A stretch of DNA of 64,000 bases from JAZUCT01 sp045639255 (lineage in GTDB: Bacteria; Bacillota; Clostridia; Christensenellales; UBA1242), in assembly GCA_045639255.1 (NCBI GenBank), contig JAZUCT010000011.1:15611-79610 (forward strand), written 5' to 3'. Positions 34,059 through 42,165 of this stretch are shown piece after piece. A program made the translations under genes and the position numbers. The first letter of the stretch is position 1; the number at the start of each line of letters is the position of its first letter. The notes beneath the pieces were generated by a model. The model ran no database searches. It had not been told where the DNA came from and was given only the letters and a program-made list of their open reading frames with translations.

Positions 34059-36935
34059 TTAAAGTTCAATTTCTGCATCGGTAAGTTTAACAAGCACATG
34101 TTGTTTATCAAGGCTGTCACCGGTGTAGCCACATTTATCAACATCATATTCGCCATAGTCAATGGATTTATATATTTTTGATGAAGCGTGGTTTGCCCTT
34201 ATAATATCATATAAATCATTCCTATCCATTCCCACAGTTAAAATTTCAAGTGGTTTTGAATTTTCTTTGTTATATTGCTTAAAAAATGCCCTTGCACCAA
34301 ACAAAAGTTTTTCATAAATTTGTTGTTTGTTTTCGTTTTGATTAAAAGCAACTTGAACGGTGTTGAACACGCCATAGCCTTGTTTTCTGTTAACATAAAG
34401 GGTGGCTTTTGCAACAATTTTGCCTTCGCCATCACGCACAACCAAATTTTGAACATCTGGGTGAATTATGCTTGCATTCATAATGCCATATCCTGCACCT
34501 TCAAGGTGTGCACAGCAATTGCAAAGTTTGCCAAGCACCAAATTAAGCGGGTCGGCCTTGTTAAGCCATTCGAAAGAAAATTCGTTGTTTGCAATGTTTG
34601 TTAAGTTCTGCAAAGTTTTAACGCTTAAATCTTGGCATTGTTTAATTTTTGCATCTAAAACACTAAGTTTATCCAAACAATCTTTTTCGCTAAGGCTTGT
34701 TGAAAGAATGTTTTCGCCAGCAATTTCGCTTTGCTTTTTAAGTTTATAATGCATTCTTAATTTTCTTAATTGCTCTTTGTTACCCGATTCAATGGCATCA
34801 AAAATTTCTTTCTTCTTTTCTGCGCTTATGTTTTCTTTCAGTTCATAACCCAAACGATTTGCATTAATTTCCCTTGCAAAATCAAAGGCTTGTTGGGCAA
34901 AACTGCCTTGATAATATTTTTTAACAATTTTTGCAATATGTGTGTTGTGTTCAGTTATTCCATCTATTTTAAGAAAAATGTTATAAAAACTTTCAACGGT
35001 TGGTTTAAGTTGTTCTTGCGAACCACGATTTCTGGTGTTTGCCAATTGCACTTCTTCAAAGCAGTTATAACTTTCAGCAATGAACGAATCGAATTCTTTT
35101 GAAACTTGCATCATTTCATCAAAAGTTAAAGTGTGCCTATCTTTTCGGCTTAAAAGAAAATCTGTGAATTCTTGTTTAAAACCTTCAATTCGCATATCAT
35201 AAAACTTATAAACAAGTTTTTTGGTTGTAAGTTTTCCGCTTAAAATTAAGTTTGAAAAAAATTCACTTACTTTTTGGCCATAATCAACTTCGCCATGCGG
35301 GGTTTCAACAATTTTTTCCATTCCGCCAAGGTTAAAAAATATTTTAAACAAAATTTCTTTTTCAAAGTTTGAAAGAAATTCAATTCCAATATCCTTTTTT
35401 CTAAGCGTTGAAACAAAAGTGTTAAACCATTTAAGCGAAAGTTCGTTTGCAACATCAACAATGTTTTTGTTTTGCCAATTACTTACAACTTTATAAACAT
35501 CAATATTAAGAAACTCGGCATTTTTTATTAATAATTTAACGCTTGGTAAATCGCGTTTATCAATCAAATCGGTTAAAACTGTTGAAAACTTAAAAACATC
35601 TTCTGCATAAAATTTTTTTGCAACTGTTAGTATTTTGTTAAGTTCATCTTCACTTATTTTTTCAAAGTTTTGCCTGAAAGTTTTGTTATTCCAGTTTTCA
35701 ATAACCGAAACTGCAACACCTGAATTTATGCCAAGTTTAACCCAATCGTTGCCCATTGGTTCTGATGAAGTAAAGAACTTGCCATTCACTTTGCACAAAT
35801 AAGTTAAAAGCGCACCTTGGCTTATGTTATTGTTGTTTAAGTTGTTAATGTTGCGTGGAATTTCAAAACATTTAAGTTTTGAACAACCAGCAATTGCATC
35901 TTTTTTAATAATTAAATTTTGTGGTTTAAAATTTTCAAACTGTTCAAGTTCACAGCAGTTTTTAAAGCAATCGGCTTCAAACAACATTATATGTGCATCT
36001 TCAAATGTAACTTTTTTAAGATTGGTGCAATTTTCAAACAATCCCCTTGAAATTGTGGTTAATTTTTCTGGAATATAAATTTGTTTTAAATTTTCACAAT
36101 CGGCAAAACATCTTTCACGAATATATATTGATGAATATGCACTTTTGTTGTTAAGATTAATGTTTTCAATAAACTTACATTTTGCAAATGCAAATTTTCC
36201 CAACACCCAAAGTTTTGTGTTTGAAAAATCAACGCTTGTAAGTTCGGTGTTATAAAAAGCATTATCTTCAATTGCGTGCAATTCTTCATAGAATTTAACT
36301 TTGCTAAGCGACATGCAATTCATAAACGCTTTTTTAGGAATAAGTTTTAATAAAGATAAATCTATTTCTTTTAATTCAAAACAATTTTCAAAACAAGCAT
36401 CTTCAATGTTAATAACATTTTCAAAATTTTTAACTTCTTCAAGGCTTACACAATTTTTAAAGGCTTCGTTTTTAATAAAAATAACATTTGTGAAAATTTC
36501 AGTGTTTTCTTGTTGTTTTGGAAACTCAACTTTTTTTAACTTTAAACAATTTTTAAATGCAAAATCACCAACCGATTTAACAGAATTTGGCAAAGTTATT
36601 TCTTTAAGCCCACTTCCGTTAAAGCAATTAACACCAATTTCTGCAATTGTGTTGGGCAATTCAACCTTTCTAAGTTGCGAACAACCCATGAACAAACTTT
36701 CTGGCAACTTAACAAGTTTTCTGTTAATTTTAACAAAGTTAACATTGCTTTGGGCAAATGCATAGTTAAAAACATTAACCATTGCAGGCACTTCAATATC
36801 AAACGATTTAAGGCATTTTTTAAATGCATATTCGCCAATTGCCAAAACATTTTCCCAGAATCTATCTGGGTTTTTGTTAAGCAATTCTAAATCGGCATCT
36901 TTAACTTCTGTTAAAATGTGATTTATTATTTTCAT
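34059..36935 (-). CDS. LRR protein 2: paralogue of LRR protein 1
   Basis: A 958-residue paralogue of the protein at 29210, again with no signal peptide or membrane segment. It starts with a conserved DADLELLNKNPDRFW, has about 14 BspA-type repeats (for example FMGCSQLRKVELPNTI and ENCTNLKKVTF), a helical middle with EFTDFLLSRKDRHT and GSQEQLKPTVESFYN, and the same C-terminal domain: FEWLNKADPLNLVLGKL, CNCCAHLEG (805-813), SIIHPDVQNLVVR and VGMDRNDL. The tail after the motif has exactly 145 residues in both proteins. The repeats differ more than the C-terminal region does, which suggests a shared core activity with divergent recognition. It is monocistronic. Confidence 0.75.
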   Translation of the reverse strand: MKIINHILTEVKDADLELLNKNPDRFWENVLAIGEYAFKKCLKSFDIEVPAMVNVFNYAFAQSNVNFVKINRKLVKLPESLFMGCSQLRKVELPNTIAEIGVNCFNGSGLKEITLPNSVKSVGDFAFKNCLKLKKVEFPKQQENTEIFTNVIFIKNEAFKNCVSLEEVKNFENVINIEDACFENCFELKEIDLSLLKLIPKKAFMNCMSLSKVKFYEELHAIEDNAFYNTELTSVDFSNTKLWVLGKFAFAKCKFIENINLNNKSAYSSIYIRERCFADCENLKQIYIPEKLTTISRGLFENCTNLKKVTFEDAHIMLFEADCFKNCCELEQFENFKPQNLIIKKDAIAGCSKLKCFEIPRNINNLNNNNISQGALLTYLCKVNGKFFTSSEPMGNDWVKLGINSGVAVSVIENWNNKTFRQNFEKISEDELNKILTVAKKFYAEDVFKFSTVLTDLIDKRDLPSVKLLIKNAEFLNIDVYKVVSNWQNKNIVDVANELSLKWFNTFVSTLRKKDIGIEFLSNFEKEILFKIFFNLGGMEKIVETPHGEVDYGQKVSEFFSNLILSGKLTTKKLVYKFYDMRIEGFKQEFTDFLLSRKDRHTLTFDEMMQVSKEFDSFIAESYNCFEEVQLANTRNRGSQEQLKPTVESFYNIFLKIDGITEHNTHIAKIVKKYYQGSFAQQAFDFAREINANRLGYELKENISAEKKKEIFDAIESGNKEQLRKLRMHYKLKKQSEIAGENILSTSLSEKDCLDKLSVLDAKIKQCQDLSVKTLQNLTNIANNEFSFEWLNKADPLNLVLGKLCNCCAHLEGAGYGIMNASIIHPDVQNLVVRDGEGKIVAKATLYVNRKQGYGVFNTVQVAFNQNENKQQIYEKLLFGARAFFKQYNKENSKPLEILTVGMDRNDLYDIIRANHASSKIYKSIDYGEYDVDKCGYTGDSLDKQHVLVKLTDAEIEL

Positions 36936-36952
36936 TGTGTATCTCCATTTTT

Positions 36953-36981
36953 ATTATAAATAATAACCCCCTGAAAGTCAA
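36953..36981 (-). promoter_or_regulatory. Promoter of LRR protein 2
   Basis: On the minus strand TTGACT (36976-36981) and TATAAT (36953-36958) are 17 bp apart, within GGATATTGACTTT as for LRR protein 1. Confidence 0.82.
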
Positions 36982-37020
36982 TATCCAATTTTTTAACAAC
37001 GCTTATTTTAAAAATATAAT

Positions 37021-37049
37021 TTGACTTAATTATTTAATGTTGATATAAT
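37021..37049 (+). promoter_or_regulatory. metG promoter
   Basis: TTGACT (37021-37026) and TATAAT (37044-37049) are separated by 17 bp. The expected start of transcription, about 7 bases later, is at 37056, exactly the A of an ATG that opens an 11-codon frame (37056-37091). Confidence 0.85.
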
Positions 37050-37055
37050 TTAAGC

Positions 37056-37177
37056 ATGAAAACAAATTTTCAAGTGCAACAACAACTTTAAAAAGCATAG
37101 CGCCCCTATGCATTTTTGTGATAAAAAATGTGTTGCCAATCAAATAAATTTTAAGGCAACAAGCAGTTGCCTTTTTT
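37056..37177 (+). promoter_or_regulatory. metG leader attenuator
   Basis: The leader holds a hairpin around GCATAG-CGCCC-CTATGC and then three related segments: GTTGCC (37132-37137), GGCAAC (37155-37160) and GTTGCC (37166-37171). Segment 2 can pair with 1 (antiterminator) or with 3, which together with the six T residues at 37172-37177 is an intrinsic terminator. No T-box or S-box sequence was found, so the signal sensed is unknown. Confidence 0.6.
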
Positions 37178-37192
37178 AATTGGAGAATTTTT

Positions 37193-39196
37193 ATGGAACT
37201 TGATGAAAGATTAAAACGCATGATGGAAAACCGCCCTAAGTTTAAACCCCGTGCAATAATAACTGGCGGAATGCCTTATGGAAACAAAGAACTTCACTTT
37301 GGGCACATTGGTGGAATGTTTGTTTTTGCCGATGTGTATGCAAGATTTTTGCGTGATAGAATTGGCAAAGAAAATGTTATTTTTGTTTCGGGCACCGATT
37401 GTTACGGAAGCCCTGCAATGGAAGGCCACAGAAAACTTGTTGAAGCAGGTAAGTTTTGTGGAAGCATTGCAGACTATGTTAAATCTAACCACCTAAAACA
37501 AGTTGAAACCTTTAAGGATTATGAAATTTCGCTTAACTTTTTTGGTGCAAGTGGGTTTGGTGAAGCAAAAGAAATTCACGCACAAATGGGAAAAGATATT
37601 TTTTCGGCACTATATAAAGCAGGTGCAATTAAAAAACTTGAAACTTTGCAGTTCTTCGATGAACAAGCAAAAACCTTTCTTAACGGCAGGCAGGTTGTTG
37701 GAAAATGCCCAGTTGAAGGTTGCCAAAGCGAAAAAGCATATGCTGATGAATGCGATTTAGGGCATCAGTTTATGCCAAAAGAACTTATTAACCCAGTAAG
37801 CACCCTATCTGGTTCAACACCAGTGCTTAAAGCAATTGCAAATTGGTATTTCAGCCTTGAAAACTTTATTCCACAATTAAAGGAATGGAATGATTTAAAC
37901 ACAAAACTTCCATTTGCACGCAGTTATGCGCATAAGGAAATGAACGAGTTTTTGAAGAAACCTGAAATTTATATTAAAAAGGAAAGTTTGGAAACTTTTA
38001 AACAACTTATGCCACAACTTGCACCTTGCGAAATAACCGATTTAAACAAACCAAGTTTCACAGTTATTTTTGATAGGTTGGAAGATAGGGAACAGGCTTG
38101 TGAAGTTTTAACCACCAAAGGTGTTCGATATAGAACTGGCAAAACATTAACACCGTTCCGCCTTTCTGGCAACATTGAATGGGGTGCGCCTATTCCTGAA
38201 ATTGAAAATCACCCAGAAATGAATGGTTTAACATTTTATGTTTGGCCAGAAAGTTTGTGGGCACCAATAAGTTTCACAAAAACATATTTAACCAAACTTG
38301 GCAAACCTGAAAACGAATGGAAAAATTGGTGGTGCAGTGAAGATTGTGAAATACATCAGTTCATTGGCGAAGATAACCTTTATTTCTATGGCCCAGCGCA
38401 ACACGCAATGTGGTTTGCAATGAAAAACGATGATGTTATGGGCGGGCTTAACAGTTCAAGAATTATTTCAAACAAGCATATATTATTCTTAAACACAAAA
38501 GCAAGTTCCAGCGGTGCGGTTAAACCACCAATGGCACACGAACTTTTAAATTTCTACACCGCAGAACAACTTAGGGCACATTTCTTGGGTTTGGCACTTG
38601 GAAACAACAATGTTTCATTCATGCCAAAACCATATAACCCAAATGCAACCGCAGAAGAAGTGGACCCAGTTTTAAAAGATGGCAATTTGTTCACCAATGC
38701 CTTTAACCGTGCAGTAAGAACTTTATTCTATACAGTTCAAAAAGAGTTTAACGGGGTTCTTCCAACCGGCGAAGTGGATAACGAAGTTTATTCAACCTGC
38801 ATTAATGCAATTTTGAATTATGAACGATTTATGTATCAAAACAAATTCCACCAAGTAAGTTATGTTTTAGATGAATTTATAAGGGGAATAAATAAATACT
38901 ATACAAAAGCACAAAAGGTTTATGAAGAAACACAAAACATTGCCGACCTTAAAACTGCAATTGTAAATTTGGCAGAACTTGTTAAAGTTGCAACCATTCT
39001 TTGCCACCCAGTTGTGCCAAGCGGAAGTGAAAAAATTTGCGAATATTTAAATGTTAACAAAGAAAAATTTTATAACTGGAATTTCATTTTTGAACCACTT
39101 TCATTCTTCTGTGAAAACAATCATAAGTTAAAAGAAATTCCTCCACGCTTCGATTTCTTCAAAAAACATGAAAGTCAATTTGAAAACAAGGAATAA
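37193..39196 (+). CDS. metG: Methionyl-tRNA synthetase, divergent type
   Basis: A 667-residue class I synthetase that should charge tRNA-Met. The Rossmann core has ITGGMPYGNKELHFGHIGG (HIGH-type HFGH at 35-38) and FVSGTDCYGSP. A zinc knuckle with CPVEGC follows, then the anticodon-binding helices. The KMSKS loop is altered: the position reads KASSSG (about residue 435), without the second lysine. I believe this variant recurs in some Clostridia, but I cannot check. The start follows GGAG in TTGGAGAATTTTT. The gene is preceded by an attenuator and followed after 5 bases by a small membrane protein gene. No second metG is in this window. Confidence 0.88.
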   Translation: MELDERLKRMMENRPKFKPRAIITGGMPYGNKELHFGHIGGMFVFADVYARFLRDRIGKENVIFVSGTDCYGSPAMEGHRKLVEAGKFCGSIADYVKSNHLKQVETFKDYEISLNFFGASGFGEAKEIHAQMGKDIFSALYKAGAIKKLETLQFFDEQAKTFLNGRQVVGKCPVEGCQSEKAYADECDLGHQFMPKELINPVSTLSGSTPVLKAIANWYFSLENFIPQLKEWNDLNTKLPFARSYAHKEMNEFLKKPEIYIKKESLETFKQLMPQLAPCEITDLNKPSFTVIFDRLEDREQACEVLTTKGVRYRTGKTLTPFRLSGNIEWGAPIPEIENHPEMNGLTFYVWPESLWAPISFTKTYLTKLGKPENEWKNWWCSEDCEIHQFIGEDNLYFYGPAQHAMWFAMKNDDVMGGLNSSRIISNKHILFLNTKASSSGAVKPPMAHELLNFYTAEQLRAHFLGLALGNNNVSFMPKPYNPNATAEEVDPVLKDGNLFTNAFNRAVRTLFYTVQKEFNGVLPTGEVDNEVYSTCINAILNYERFMYQNKFHQVSYVLDEFIRGINKYYTKAQKVYEETQNIADLKTAIVNLAELVKVATILCHPVVPSGSEKICEYLNVNKEKFYNWNFIFEPLSFFCENNHKLKEIPPRFDFFKKHESQFENKE

Positions 39197-39201
39197 TAAT
39201 T

Positions 39202-39705
39202 ATGGAAAATAACATTAATAATCAAAACCAGAACGAAAATGAAAATGAAAACGAAAACAAAGATTTTGATTTTAAATCACTTTCAAAACCACAAAAAACA
39301 GGCATAATTGTTATAATTGTTGCAATTGCAATTGTTGCAATAATTCACGAATTTTGTGTTACATTTTTAACAAAAACCACATTCAGCATTGCAACTGCAC
39401 TTGAACCTGTTTTGTTTGGTTTAATTGGGCTTTTGGTGCTTTATTCAATTGTTGTTGGTGCAAAACAATCCAAAAAACAAAAAGAAGATATAAAACATTC
39501 AGCCGATATTTTTGAAAACAGCATTAACCATGATATTTTTAAAACAAGCGAAAATCTTAAAGAAACTTCACACAAAGCCGAACATGTTATTAACAACGAA
39601 AAATGCGAAGTTATAATTGAAAAACCCACAAAAAAATGTTCGTTTTGTGGTGCAAGCAATCCAACATCTGCAAAACATTGTGATTGCTGTGGAAAAAGGC
39701 TTTAA
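39202..39705 (+). CDS. Membrane protein with C-terminal zinc ribbon
   Basis: A 167-residue protein with an acidic, low-complexity start (NQNENENENENK), two membrane helices (about residues 33-52 and 70-88), a charged cytoplasmic linker and a C-terminal zinc ribbon CSFCGASNP...CDCCGKRL with four cysteines. Similar membrane zinc-ribbon proteins are common in Firmicutes and their role is unknown. It is the second gene of the metG unit (5-base gap) and is followed by a terminator. Confidence 0.72.
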   Translation: MENNINNQNQNENENENENKDFDFKSLSKPQKTGIIVIIVAIAIVAIIHEFCVTFLTKTTFSIATALEPVLFGLIGLLVLYSIVVGAKQSKKQKEDIKHSADIFENSINHDIFKTSENLKETSHKAEHVINNEKCEVIIEKPTKKCSFCGASNPTSAKHCDCCGKRL

Positions 39706-39710
39706 TAAAT

Positions 39711-39740
39711 AAAAAAAAGAACCGCATTGGTTCTTTTTTT
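39711..39740 (+). terminator. Bidirectional terminator between metG operon and ychF
   Basis: An 11-bp stem AAAAAAGAACC with GGTTCTTTTTT (39713-39723 and 39729-39739) lies between convergent genes. Confidence 0.88.
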
Positions 39741-39745
39741 GTTTT

Positions 39746-40843
39746 TTAAACATTAAATCTGAAAAGCATAACATCGCCATCTTGAACAACATATTCTTTG
39801 CCTTCAATTCGAACTTTGCCAAGTTCTTTTGCTTTAACATAACTGCCCGCATTTAAAAGGTCAACATAATTAACAACTTCGGCTTTAATAAAGCCCCTTT
39901 CAAAATCGGTGTGAATAACACCTGCGGCTTGTGGTGCTTTTGCACCTTTAACAATTGTCCAAGCCCTAACTTCTTTTTCGCCAGCAGTTAAAAAACTCAT
40001 AAGCCCCAACAAACTGTAACTTGCTTTAATAAGTTTTTCCAAACCACTTTCTTCAATGCCAAGGTCTGCCATGAACATTTGTTTTTCTTCAAGTTCAAGG
40101 TTTGAAAGTTCTTCTTCAATTTTGCAACTTATGGCAATGCATTGGGCATTTTCACTTTCAGCAAATTGTTTAACTTTGTTTGCAAGTGGCAATTGTTCAA
40201 AACTTTTGCCTGCATCATCATCGCTTATGTTTGCAACATAAATAACTGGTTTTGAAGTTATTAAGAAAAACCCTTTAACAATTTTTTGTTCTTCTTCACT
40301 GAAAGCAATGCTTCTTGCTGGTTTTTCGTTTTTAAGTGCTTCAAGAATTTTTTCAAGCAGTTCACATTCTTTAACTGCATTCTTATCGTTGCCCCTTGCA
40401 AGTTTAATTGCTTTATCATATCTCTTTTGTGCACTTTCAAGGTCGGCAAGAATAAGTTCCAAATTTATAACTTCAATATCTCGAACAGGGTTAACGGTTT
40501 CTGCCACATGAATAATGTTTGAATTTTCAAAACACCTTACAACATGCACAATTGCATCAACTTCCCTTATATGTGCCAAAAACTTATTGCCCAAACCTTC
40601 GCCTTGCGATGCACCTTTAACAAGCCCAGCAATATCAAAAAATTCAATGCTTGCAGGAACAATGTTTTGTGTGCTGTAAAAATCTGCCAACAATTTCAAT
40701 CTGTTATCTGGCACAGCAACAACACCAACATTTGGCTCGATTGTGCAAAAAGGATAGTTTGCACTTTCTGCCCCAGCATTTGTTATTGCATTAAATAATG
40801 TGCTTTTGCCAACATTTGGCAAACCAACAACCCCAAGTTTCAT
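39746..40843 (-). CDS. ychF: Redox-regulated ATPase YchF
   Basis: A 365-residue Obg-family P-loop protein that hydrolyses ATP and associates with ribosomes. It has the G1 motif [32 protein letters not shown] (G3), an NISDDD-type G4 region, and a C-terminal TGS domain from about residue 280. The start at 40843 is supported by AAAGGGG and by the conserved MKLGVVGLP; an open frame to 40897 is not used. It is a single-gene unit. Confidence 0.96.
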   Translation of the reverse strand: MKLGVVGLPNVGKSTLFNAITNAGAESANYPFCTIEPNVGVVAVPDNRLKLLADFYSTQNIVPASIEFFDIAGLVKGASQGEGLGNKFLAHIREVDAIVHVVRCFENSNIIHVAETVNPVRDIEVINLELILADLESAQKRYDKAIKLARGNDKNAVKECELLEKILEALKNEKPARSIAFSEEEQKIVKGFFLITSKPVIYVANISDDDAGKSFEQLPLANKVKQFAESENAQCIAISCKIEEELSNLELEEKQMFMADLGIEESGLEKLIKASYSLLGLMSFLTAGEKEVRAWTIVKGAKAPQAAGVIHTDFERGFIKAEVVNYVDLLNAGSYVKAKELGKVRIEGKEYVVQDGDVMLFRFNV

Positions 40844-40932
40844 TTTAATCCCCTTTTTTACATGAAGCATTTTAGCAAATAATAATGTTTTTTGCAACTT
40901 TTGAATAGCATAATTTGTAAATTACAGTTTGA

Positions 40933-41060
40933 GATTCTCGCTGCGGTGACAAGTCACCAATGACACGGGGAGTGGAGAATTATGTTTTATGGATTTTAAC
41001 CATTTCCTTATGTCATTCTCGGAGCGGGTTTATACCCCGAACGAGAATCTAGCGGTAGCG
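40933..41060. repeat. Inverted pair of palindromic repeats (copies C1 and C2)
   Basis: C1 (40933-40965) reads GATTCTCG, the hairpin GGTGAC-AA-GTCACC, then AATGACA; it lacks the GAG part of the distal arm. C2 (41011-41060) is inverted, with TGTCATTCTCGGAGCG, a hairpin with CGGG and CCCG arms, and CGAGAATCTAGCGGTAGCG. The TGTCATT ends face inward over about 45 bp, as in the B pair. Confidence 0.87.
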
Positions 41061-41121
41061 TTATTAAAGACATCTTTTTTAAAATAAGAAAAAATTTAGT
41101 AAAAAATTTTAAAAAAGGGTA

Positions 41122-41150
41122 TTTACAAATTAAAACTTTGGTGCTATAAT
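41122..41150 (+). promoter_or_regulatory. Strong promoter in the ychF-uppP gap
   Basis: TTTACA (41122-41127) and an extended TGC-TATAAT (-10, 41145-41150) are 17 bp apart. Nothing but the short segment up to the terminator at 41239 lies directly downstream. Confidence 0.82.
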
Positions 41151-41155
41151 AACCA

Positions 41156-41239
41156 TGCTTAATCATTTTTTCGTTTAGATAAGCACATATATTTTAATTA
41201 AAAGAACCAACTTTTTGCTTTTTGTTGGTTCTTTTTTTT
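41156..41239 (+). ncRNA. Candidate short RNA or terminated leader before uppP
   Basis: The promoter above would start transcription near 41157. An intrinsic terminator (12-bp stem AAAAGAACCAAC with GTTGGTTCTTTT, 41200-41211 and 41224-41235, then T residues) ends it after about 85 bases. A hairpin TGCTTA with TAAGCA opens the segment. It could be a small RNA or an attenuated leader of uppP. No known RNA family was recognised. Confidence 0.5.
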
Positions 41240-41335
41240 GTTAAAATTTGCAAAAAATACAAGGTTTTTATTAAATTATTTCTTAAAAACTGCTTATATG
41301 TTTTAAATTTAAGCATTAATGCATAAATTATAAAT

Positions 41336-42091
41336 ATGTTATTAATAATTATTATTCTTGCACTTGTTCAAGGTTTTTGTGAATTTTTGCCAGTTTCATC
41401 AAGTGGGCATATTGTGTTGTTGCACAATGTTTTTAATTTGCAATGCGATATTGTTTCGCTTAACATAATTTTGCACCTTGCAACTGCTTTTTCGGTTATT
41501 GTTATATATAGAAAACAACTTTGGTGGCTTATAACTCACCCACTTTCAAAACAAACCTTAAACCTTGTGCTTGCAACAATTGTAACTGTTGTTTTTATTT
41601 TAATTTTTAAACCTTTCATAGACGATGCTTTGGGCGGAAAATTTTTGGCAGTAAGTTTTTTAATAACCGCTGGCATTTTAATTGTTGCAACAATTGTTAA
41701 CAAAAAATATTTAAGTGTTTCGCCTATAACCACAAAAACAGCACTTATTATGGGTCTGTTTCAAGGCATAGCAGTTCTTCCGGGCATTTCAAGAAGTGGC
41801 ACAACTTTATGCAGTGGTTTGGTGTGTGGAAGTGAAAAAGGTGCTGTTGCAGATTTTTCGTTTTTAATGAGTTTGCCAATTATAATTTTAGGTGCTGTTT
41901 ACGATTTAATTTTTGAAACAGCAAATTTCAGTGGTTTTTCATGGTGGCAATTATTAATTGGTTTTGTGGTTGCTTTTATCAGCGGAATTGTTTCAATTAA
42001 GCTTACAAAAGCCTTGGCACAAAAAACAAAACTTTGGGTTTTCAGCATTTATTTAGTTTTTTTAAGCATTGTTTGTTTTGTTATTTTGTAA
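41336..42091 (+). CDS. uppP: Undecaprenyl-diphosphatase (BacA type)
   Basis: A 251-residue membrane enzyme that dephosphorylates undecaprenyl pyrophosphate to recycle the lipid carrier for cell wall synthesis. The two catalytic motifs are clear: LVQGFCEFLPVSSSGH near the N-terminus and LPGISRSGTTLCSGL near residue 148. About seven membrane segments are visible. There is no good ribosome binding site before ATG 41336, although the next Met codons are too far inside to be the start. A terminator follows the gene. Confidence 0.96.
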   Translation: MLLIIIILALVQGFCEFLPVSSSGHIVLLHNVFNLQCDIVSLNIILHLATAFSVIVIYRKQLWWLITHPLSKQTLNLVLATIVTVVFILIFKPFIDDALGGKFLAVSFLITAGILIVATIVNKKYLSVSPITTKTALIMGLFQGIAVLPGISRSGTTLCSGLVCGSEKGAVADFSFLMSLPIIILGAVYDLIFETANFSGFSWWQLLIGFVVAFISGIVSIKLTKALAQKTKLWVFSIYLVFLSIVCFVIL

Positions 42092-42095
42092 GTTT

Positions 42096-42122
42096 AAAAA
42101 AAGTTGAAGTTCAACTTTTTTT
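42096..42122 (+). terminator. uppP terminator
   Basis: A 12-bp stem AAAAAAAGTTGA with TCAACTTTTTTT (42096-42107 and 42111-42122). Confidence 0.9.
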
Positions 42123-42131
42123 GTTTTTAAT

Positions 42132-42159
42132 TTGTTATTTTGTTTAAATAATATATAAT
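42132..42159 (+). promoter_or_regulatory. uvrC promoter, probably giving a leaderless mRNA
   Basis: TTGTTA (42132-42137) and TATAAT (42154-42159) are 16 bp apart. The uvrC ATG is at 42166, 7 bases after the -10 box, so the transcript should begin at the start codon itself. Confidence 0.65.
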
Positions 42160-42165
42160 AGAAAC

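Larger units (their letters stand above)
40844..41335. other. Intergenic region with palindromic pair and a possible short RNA
   Basis: This stretch of about 490 bp between ychF and uppP has no protein gene that I can support. It holds the C1/C2 palindromic pair, a strong promoter (41122-41150), a short transcribed segment ending at an intrinsic terminator, and about 95 bp of A/T-rich sequence before uppP. Confidence 0.75.

Noticed and set aside
29411..36890. Opposite-strand open frames inside the LRR genes
   Set aside because: They have no ribosome binding sites, no recognisable domains and follow from the codon bias of the genes on the other strand.
37056..37190. T-box or SAM riboswitch before metG
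   Set aside because: No TGG-ACCGCG type T-box sequence and no SAM riboswitch core were found; only a terminator with an alternative pairing is visible. The same holds upstream of cysS.
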